A stretch of DNA of 5,810 bases from Jingweiarchaeum tengchongense (GTDB lineage: Archaea > Nanobdellota > Nanobdellia > Jingweiarchaeales > Jingweiarchaeaceae). Below the pieces are notes generated by a model, which had not been told where the DNA came from, searched no databases, and saw only the letters and a program-made list of their open reading frames with translations. Position numbers and translations under genes: made by a program. Shown here piece after piece: positions 1 to 4,219 of this stretch. Within the stretch, counting starts at the first letter, position 1. Each line of letters starts with the position of its first letter. The stretch is taken from contig JAVZDD010000032.1 of NCBI GenBank assembly GCA_038874075.1, positions 1-5,810 of the forward strand, read 5' to 3'.

Positions 1-46
1 GGCACTTAGCACAGGCAAAAGCCTTCAGGATTCAAAAGTAGTTTAA
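1..46 (+). other. Possible 3' end of an upstream gene
   Basis: Two plus-strand frames are open from the window edge. One reads 14 codons ending S-L-Q-D-S-K-V-V before TAA at 44-46. The other reads 12 codons ending A-F-R-I-Q-K before TAG at 39-41. Either could be the tail of a CDS that starts outside the window, and neither is long enough to identify. No T-tract terminator follows: the only hairpin, AGGC-AAAA-GCCT at 13-24, is short and has no U run. Confidence 0.25.
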
Positions 47-58
47 AAATAATATAAC
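31..58 (+). promoter_or_regulatory. Candidate sigma-A-type promoter for gene 1
   Basis: TTCAAA (31-36) resembles a -35 box and TATAAC (53-58) a -10 box, with a 16-bp spacer. Transcription would begin near 65, just before the Shine-Dalgarno at 73-80. The -35 match is weak (4 of 6) and in AT-rich DNA such matches are common, so this is a suggestion from position and spacing. If the upstream reading frame at 2-46 is real, the promoter overlaps its end. Confidence 0.3.
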
Positions 59-72
59 ACTCACTTAAAAGT

Positions 73-80
73 GGAGGTGA
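73..80 (+). promoter_or_regulatory. Strong Shine-Dalgarno for the leader ORF
   Basis: GGAGGTGA is an eight-base match to the anti-Shine-Dalgarno of 16S rRNA and lies 3 nt before the TTG at 84. The same eight bases with the same 3-nt gap stand before the ATG of the propeller gene at 4220, which supports real use here. The site partly overlaps a small dyad, CACT-TTAAA-type (62-65 with 70-73), that could modestly mask it. Confidence 0.55.
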
Positions 81-83
81 GAT

Positions 84-155
84 TTGGATAAAAATTCCAC
101 GAAAAGCAACAAAAATCAAAAATTAATTACCTTGAAAGGAGGTAAGATTTTATGA
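84..155 (+). CDS. Possible leader peptide coupled to gene 1 (TTG start, 23 codons)
   Basis: This short frame starts at TTG 84-86 and stops at TGA 153-155. It is preceded by an in-frame stop at 78-80, so TTG is its only usable start. Its stop overlaps the ATG of the large surface-protein gene as ATGA (152-155), the classic arrangement for translational coupling. The peptide is rich in Lys and Asn (start M-D-K-N-S-T-K-S-N-K-N-Q), has no hydrophobic segment and resembles nothing I recognise. The Shine-Dalgarno of the next gene lies inside its last codons, so ribosomes translating it would open or occupy that site. Composition alone would also fit an untranslated A-rich leader; the case rests on the strong Shine-Dalgarno, its spacing and the stop/start overlap. 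Confidence 0.42.
   Translation: MDKNSTKSNKNQKLITLKGGKIL
135..143 (+). promoter_or_regulatory. Ribosome binding site of gene 1
   Basis: AAAGGAGGT, a nine-base anti-Shine-Dalgarno match, ends 8 nt before the ATG at 152. It fixes that start; the signal peptide begins directly after it. Confidence 0.9.
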
Positions 156-3100
156 GAAAACTACTTAGCATTATCCTTGCAGTAACAATGGTATTCTCTT
201 TGGTCGTTGTTGCAAGAGTACCAACTGCAAGTGCAGCATCAGGGCTTACGATTACTCCAACGACATTGCCTAATGCTACAGTAAATGCACCGTATTCACA
301 AACGCTTACAGTATCCGGAGGAGTCGCTCCTTATACATGGTCAATTACCTCGGGGAACCTGCCACCCGGGCTTAATCTTTTACCTGTAGGTTCGGACGTC
401 TATGCGAAAATAATTACGGGAACACCAACAACAGCAGGGACTTATAATTTTACAGTCGCAGTTAGTGATTCTTCCAGTACTCCCTTAACTGGGAGCGTAT
501 CCTATACGCTTGTTGTGAGTTCTGGTCCAACTCCACCACAACCACTTACAATCACAACAACCTCACTTCCAAGTGGTTTATTGGGTGTGAGTTACTCTTA
601 CACATTGCAGGCATCAGGCGGAACTACACCTTACTCATGGAGCGCTACCGGGTTACCCTCAGGATTGTCATGTAGTAGTTCTGGCCAAATCTCTGGAACT
701 CCAACTCAAAGCGGTACATTTACCGTATCTGTAACAGTCACAGATAGTGCAAGTCCAGCAAATACAGCTACAAAGTCATTAAAGTTAACTATAGGTTCGC
801 GAATTAGTGGCCTTAGAACTCCATCGCTTGATACTGGCTTACCTACTTATACATTCGTAGATGATTCCTATATTACTTTTAATTATTTAAGTCCCTCTTC
901 TTCTACAACATTAATTAGTGTTACCTTGGGAAGTACTTCTGTTCCTTCATCTTATATCTTCTCACTTGGAAATGGTAACTTTTTAGTGACTATTCCTTTG
1001 AATTTGGTTCAAAATGAGCGTGTTTATAATATTACTGTTACCGACGGTTCATACACAGATACCCAGAAGGTTTATATAAAGTACAAAGTATCTGTTACTG
1101 CAAGTCCATCACCAGCCTATAATCAGACAAGTATAATATCAGGAACAGTATCTAATGCAGCTGGTCCTGTTTCATCGATAAATCTTTATCTTGTGAACGG
1201 ACAATTGGGGACAGGTACTGCTTATGGACCAATTCCGGTAAATAATGGATTTTTTGTCTTTAGCTATAATTTCCCTAACCGAGGAACATATAATCTATGT
1301 CTCTCGAATACTTCAGGATATGCAATCTACAATACATGGAATGTTGGCGGAAACATTATTGCAACCAATGTTCTTGACCCCAACCCACTTTATGCTATGA
1401 ACTCAAGCGATCAAGAATCATATCTTTATCTAAGCTATGAAGATGGCACCCCTGTTACCGGAGCTGCAATTACACTAACTTCAGGTGTGAATCCCAATTT
1501 CACCGCAACCGAGTTAGGTAATGGTTTTTATAAGTTCTCTGGACAGACTTCTTCTACTGCAGGAAACAACTATTATACAATAACAGCACAAGGAATTTCA
1601 GTAAATTATACTTTATACTTTAAGCCACTTAGCACAGTTTGGAACCCAATAGTAAAGATTTCAGGACTCGGAAATAATTTCAAACCAGGTGGAACCCTGA
1701 CCTTTACAATTAATTATAATCCAGCAGCAAATTATCAACTGAACGATTATTTGACCTTGATTACTGGCCCTGGTAAGCAATATTCTTCCACGGGAACATT
1801 CTACATTGAATATGGCGGACAGATCAAAGTTGACGTTATGGCGAATCTCTGGTATCCTGCAGGTGCTACTGATTTAACTGCAAAACCTGTCGATGTTGAG
1901 CAAGTGTTTACAGTGAATCCAGTAGTAAAAGGAGATCAAGTAACAATCAATCCGACAAAAGTTAATGTTGGAGATACAAAAGATATAGTTGTGACAGTAA
2001 AGACACCAACAGGTATTGAACGTAACAATGCAAAGGTAGTTCTTAAATCTTCGGTCCAAGGAATGTTTTCTGGTCCATCAACCGCGGTTTATACTGTAAG
2101 TAGCGATGGAACAACAGTTACTCTTGATGCATCTGGAACTCCAAATATAAATATCGTAGGCGGCCAATACGTATTTGCTGGTTTAAAGTTCAATCATAAG
2201 GGTTACATATCAGTAGAAGTAACCTATAGTGATTCTAATGGTACTTATACAACTGCAAAATGGATTGGAACTAACTCTTATAACTATGGAATCCGTGTAT
2301 ATCCTAAGACAGTAACTTTAACATCAAGTGTGACACAATTTACTGCAGGCGTTGCTTATCCAGTTGTTAACATCTCTGGAGCTGTTGCTGGACTTACTGG
2401 ATGGACTTTATATAATCCTTATTTCACGGATGAAATTCCTTCGTTCTCATATGTAGATAACGGTGACGGATCATATGTATTTAATTTCAGCACTGTGCCT
2501 TATGCGTTTGGAAAGCTTACACTTTCTTCTTATGATACTACTGGTGATATACAGTATACAGTTTCATTCAAGGTAGTTATGCCTACATTAAAATTCATCT
2601 CTGTCCACGGGGATGGTTTGTTAACTGATAGTCTTCCTGAAAAAGTTGTGTTCCAGGTTATAGATCCTGCTACTGGTAATCCAATTATTCCTTCTTCTGT
2701 TGCATTCGAGCCCCAACATATTGTATCATCTCCTATGTTTGACAATGAGGATGCATTACTAAATGAAGAGTTTGATCCAGGTTTAGTAACAGCTGAAGTT
2801 CTCAGCGCAGGTACTTACTCATACGACTACTCTACAAATACTGTAACTATAAAAGGACTTAAAGCAACAAAGGGCAATCCTTATGTTGATTATAGTGTTA
2901 ACCCAGCAACTCTCTATCTGTCGTTTACTACAAATGGTGTTACACTTTGGTTCATGAATGTTCTCAAGGTTGTTCCAGCAACTCTTACAATTTCACCCAA
3001 AAACTTAACACTCTACTACGGCCAAGATAATATGTTCTCAGTAAAGGCATTGGATGCACATGGAGCTCCGATTGAGGGAGTGTCAGTTTACGGCATGAAT

Positions 3101-3922
3101 CCATTCCAATCCTATTCAACTTATCTATTTGGTGGTATTACTGGAGCTGATGGTGTTGTAGCATTTACCTATAAACCTAATTATATTGGTGAAGTTGATG
3201 TTGTTGCACCAGATCTTGGGCTTACAACTAAGAACGGAACACAGATTACTTTACAAATTGTTCAGGCACCTCCAGATACAACACCTCCAACGCTTACAGT
3301 GACTGCCCCAACAGATGGATCAACTGTTAATACTGCAACAGTTACAGTGAAAGGTACTGCAACTGATAATGTTGGTGTTGTTGGTGTGTATGTAAACGAT
3401 GCAGCAGTTACACTCTTACCTGATGGTTCATTTACAACTACTGTTACACTTGCAGAAGGTAAGAATACGATCACGGTTAAGGCATTTGATGCTGCAGGCA
3501 ACAAGACTGAAAAGACTTTAACTGTTACCTATCAGAAGCCAGCACCAACCGGAACAACAATTGTCCTTAAGATTGGTTCTGACATTATGACAGTTAACGG
3601 TAAAGTTGTCCAGCTTGACGCAGCACCAGAAATTAAGAACGGAAGAACATTCTTACCGTTGAGAGCAATTGCAGAGGCATTTGGTGCACAAGTAACCTGG
3701 GTACCTGAAACACAAGGTATTACAGTTGTTCTTGGCAACAACCAAATTGGTCTCCAGATTGGGAACAATACTGCAGTTGTTAATGGAAATGTTCTTTCAA
3801 TTGAGCCACCTTATATTAAGAACGGAAGAACAATGGTTCCTATCCGTGTTATCGCTGAAGGATTTGGCGGTAATGTAACTTGGGATCCTGTTAACTACAT
3901 CGTAACTATCACAATGCAGTAG
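152..3922 (+). CDS. Secreted multi-domain Ig-like surface protein with C-terminal stalk (copper amine oxidase N-like) domain
   Basis: This 1256-residue exported protein probably acts as a cell-surface or extracellular adhesin or scaffold; no catalytic motif is visible. Residues 1-28 are a Sec signal peptide: M-R-K, a hydrophobic core at 4-20, and an A-S-A cleavage motif at 26-28. Residues 32-124 and 132-215 are two related putative-Ig (He_PIG-type) repeats; both show SGG-x-x-PY-x-W and a GTPT element. Residues 218-943 are Ser/Thr/Tyr/Asn-rich beta segments that I divide only roughly (218-311, 313-402, 404-494, 496-590, 592-710, 712-808, 810-943); 592 onward looks invasin/Big-like. Residues 945-1037 are a Big_1-like module (L-T-I-S-P...A-P-I-E-G-V). 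Residues 1043-1127 start with D-T-T-P-P and carry T-D-N-V-G-V and F-D-A-A-G-N, typical of bacterial Ig/glucodextranase-B-like domains. Residues 1135-1256 are a PF07833-type domain in two halves, each with I-K-N-G-R-T, P-x-R-x-I-A-E and V-T-W. Despite the family's name, this domain does not imply amine oxidase activity. Only two cysteines occur (174 and 383). There is no SLH domain, LPXTG sortase signal or C-terminal membrane anchor, so the stalk domain is the likely wall- or partner-binding end (inference). A strong terminator follows. Confidence 0.95.
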   Translation: MRKLLSIILAVTMVFSLVVVARVPTASAASGLTITPTTLPNATVNAPYSQTLTVSGGVAPYTWSITSGNLPPGLNLLPVGSDVYAKIITGTPTTAGTYNFTVAVSDSSSTPLTGSVSYTLVVSSGPTPPQPLTITTTSLPSGLLGVSYSYTLQASGGTTPYSWSATGLPSGLSCSSSGQISGTPTQSGTFTVSVTVTDSASPANTATKSLKLTIGSRISGLRTPSLDTGLPTYTFVDDSYITFNYLSPSSSTTLISVTLGSTSVPSSYIFSLGNGNFLVTIPLNLVQNERVYNITVTDGSYTDTQKVYIKYKVSVTASPSPAYNQTSIISGTVSNAAGPVSSINLYLVNGQLGTGTAYGPIPVNNGFFVFSYNFPNRGTYNLCLSNTSGYAIYNTWNVGGNIIATNVLDPNPLYAMNSSDQESYLYLSYEDGTPVTGAAITLTSGVNPNFTATELGNGFYKFSGQTSSTAGNNYYTITAQGISVNYTLYFKPLSTVWNPIVKISGLGNNFKPGGTLTFTINYNPAANYQLNDYLTLITGPGKQYSSTGTFYIEYGGQIKVDVMANLWYPAGATDLTAKPVDVEQVFTVNPVVKGDQVTINPTKVNVGDTKDIVVTVKTPTGIERNNAKVVLKSSVQGMFSGPSTAVYTVSSDGTTVTLDASGTPNINIVGGQYVFAGLKFNHKGYISVEVTYSDSNGTYTTAKWIGTNSYNYGIRVYPKTVTLTSSVTQFTAGVAYPVVNISGAVAGLTGWTLYNPYFTDEIPSFSYVDNGDGSYVFNFSTVPYAFGKLTLSSYDTTGDIQYTVSFKVVMPTLKFISVHGDGLLTDSLPEKVVFQVIDPATGNPIIPSSVAFEPQHIVSSPMFDNEDALLNEEFDPGLVTAEVLSAGTYSYDYSTNTVTIKGLKATKGNPYVDYSVNPATLYLSFTTNGVTLWFMNVLKVVPATLTISPKNLTLYYGQDNMFSVKALDAHGAPIEGVSVYGMNPFQSYSTYLFGGITGADGVVAFTYKPNYIGEVDVVAPDLGLTTKNGTQITLQIVQAPPDTTPPTLTVTAPTDGSTVNTATVTVKGTATDNVGVVGVYVNDAAVTLLPDGSFTTTVTLAEGKNTITVKAFDAAGNKTEKTLTVTYQKPAPTGTTIVLKIGSDIMTVNGKVVQLDAAPEIKNGRTFLPLRAIAEAFGAQVTWVPETQGITVVLGNNQIGLQIGNNTAVVNGNVLSIEPPYIKNGRTMVPIRVIAEGFGGNVTWDPVNYIVTITMQ
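3632..3649 (+). repeat. 18-bp direct repeat, copy 1 (first stalk half)
   Basis: ATTAAGAACGGAAGAACA is repeated exactly at 3815-3832, 183 bp (61 codons) downstream. It encodes I-K-N-G-R-T (residues 1161-1166), the signature of each half of the C-terminal domain. Codons elsewhere in the two halves differ even where residues agree (for example V-N-G), so only this core is identical at DNA level. Confidence 0.9.
3815..3832 (+). repeat. 18-bp direct repeat, copy 2 (second stalk half)
   Basis: This is the second exact copy of the 18-bp repeat, encoding I-K-N-G-R-T at residues 1222-1227. It reflects the internal duplication that built the two-half domain. The identical codon choice could come from gene conversion or from preferred codons in a highly expressed gene. 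Confidence 0.9.
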
Positions 3923-3940
3923 GGCTTATAAAAGAGCCTT

Positions 3941-3966
3941 AAGCCCCCCGAAAGGGGGGCTTTTTT
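3941..3966 (+). terminator. Intrinsic terminator of gene 1
   Basis: A 9-bp perfect stem, AAGCCCCCC (3941-3949) with GGGGGGCTT (3954-3962), closes a GAAA tetraloop of the GNRA type. It runs into six T residues (3961-3966). It lies 18 bp after the TAG stop and is a very strong rho-independent terminator. Upstream, GGGCTTA (3922-3928) can pair with TAAGCCC (3940-3946), an alternative helix that would compete with the left arm. Confidence 0.95.
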
Positions 3967-4000
3967 AGTTTGTAGGATTCTTTGAGCCGATTGCAGAATC

Positions 4001-4017
4001 TATAAGAATTTCTTGTA
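4001..4017. promoter_or_regulatory. Palindrome, possible operator
   Basis: AAGAATTTCTT (4004-4014) is a perfect odd-centred dyad. It extends to TATAAGAATTTCTTGTA (4001-4017) with one mismatched pair. It sits directly upstream of the candidate -35 box at 4019, a position suited to a regulator. Short A/T-rich palindromes arise by chance, so the assignment is tentative. Confidence 0.25.
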
Positions 4018-4018
4018 T

Positions 4019-4048
4019 TTGAATTTGATATTACCTATTGAATATTAT
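4019..4048 (+). promoter_or_regulatory. Candidate distal promoter for gene 2
   Basis: TTGAAT (4019-4024) and TATTAT (4043-4048) are separated by 18 bp; they match the sigma-A consensus at 4 and 5 of 6 positions. Transcription from here would start near 4055 and give the propeller gene a leader of about 165 nt containing the purine-rich fold. A proximal promoter at 4172-4200 is the competing explanation. Confidence 0.3.
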
Positions 4049-4065
4049 TTCTAACTAATGAAAGA

Positions 4066-4195
4066 ATTCCATAGAACAGGGGGAAAGCATTATGGGGTAA
4101 AGGAAAGCCATCTTGAAAGCTTTAAGCAGCGAAAGTTATCATTGAGATAAAGTGGGAATGTTGTAGATAAGTTTTAAAAATTCCCTTTATATTTT
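4066..4195 (+). ncRNA. Possible structured leader with attenuator-like hairpin
   Basis: Several helices can be drawn by eye. TTCCATA (4067-4073) pairs with TATGGGG (4091-4097), using two G-U pairs. AAAGC (4104-4108) pairs with GCTTT (4119-4123), and TTATC (4136-4140) with GATAA (4146-4150). GGGAAT (4154-4159) pairs with ATTCCC (4180-4185) over a 20-nt loop and is followed by a T-rich run, TTTATATTTT (4186-4195), like a weak terminator. GGAAT at 4155-4159 can instead pair with ATTCC at 4066-4070, so the last hairpin could be switched. This is a layout expected of a cis-regulatory RNA, but no known class was recognised and single-sequence folding proves little. Confidence 0.25.
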
Positions 4196-4200
4196 ATAAT
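4172..4200 (+). promoter_or_regulatory. Candidate proximal promoter for gene 2
   Basis: TATAAT (4195-4200) is a perfect -10 hexamer. The best -35 at 17 bp is only TTTTAA (4172-4177), 3 of 6. Transcription would begin near 4207, at the Shine-Dalgarno itself, leaving an extremely short leader. This reduces confidence despite the perfect -10. Confidence 0.3.
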
Positions 4201-4208
4201 TGGTTGGA

Positions 4209-4216
4209 GGAGGTGA
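4209..4216 (+). promoter_or_regulatory. Ribosome binding site of gene 2
   Basis: GGAGGTGA lies 3 nt before the ATG at 4220 and is preceded by another GGA, giving an extended purine tract. It fixes the start of the propeller gene. Confidence 0.92.
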
Positions 4217-4219
4217 ACA

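Larger units (their letters stand above)
3967..4219 (+). other. Intergenic region between the two surface-protein genes
   Basis: This 253-bp gap contains no gene that I can support. It divides into an AT-rich upstream part (3967-4057) with a dyad and a candidate promoter, and a purine-rich part (4058-4170) with four GAAAG elements (4083, 4103, 4115, 4131) and several possible helices. An AT-rich stretch holding TATAAT follows and leads into the Shine-Dalgarno of the propeller gene. I could not match the purine-rich part to any riboswitch class I know. Confidence 0.7.

Noticed and set aside
3..1637. Twelve-base identity CACTTAGCACAG at 3-14 and 1626-1637.
   Set aside because: About one 12-base match is expected by chance within a window of this size, and neither copy has flanking similarity.
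3262..3768. Minus-strand open frames opposite the C-terminal Ig-like and stalk domains.
   Set aside because: They are antisense shadows of clearly coding sequence, with low-complexity Val/Thr/Pro composition and no ribosome binding site. The same applies to minus-strand frames around 1874-2059, 2530-2745, 4296-4499 and 5178-5474.
3554..3919. Annotating gene 1 as a copper amine oxidase.
   Set aside because: Only the accessory domain that borrowed the enzyme's name is present. There is no catalytic domain, no topaquinone-type motif and no copper-binding His set.
4058..4150. A 30-codon ATG frame in the intergenic region (start M-K-E-F-H-R-T-G-G-K).
   Set aside because: There is no Shine-Dalgarno before its ATG, only AT-rich sequence with a nearby in-frame stop. 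It shows no family resemblance, and its apparent pattern is explained by the repeated GAAAG elements of the purine-rich leader. A relic of a longer gene cannot be excluded.
4078..4150. Resemblance of the GAAAG-rich segment to a class I cyclic di-GMP riboswitch.
   Set aside because: The conserved core around GGACGCAAAGCC and the required paired stem with its tetraloop receptor are not present; only loose purine-rich similarity remains.
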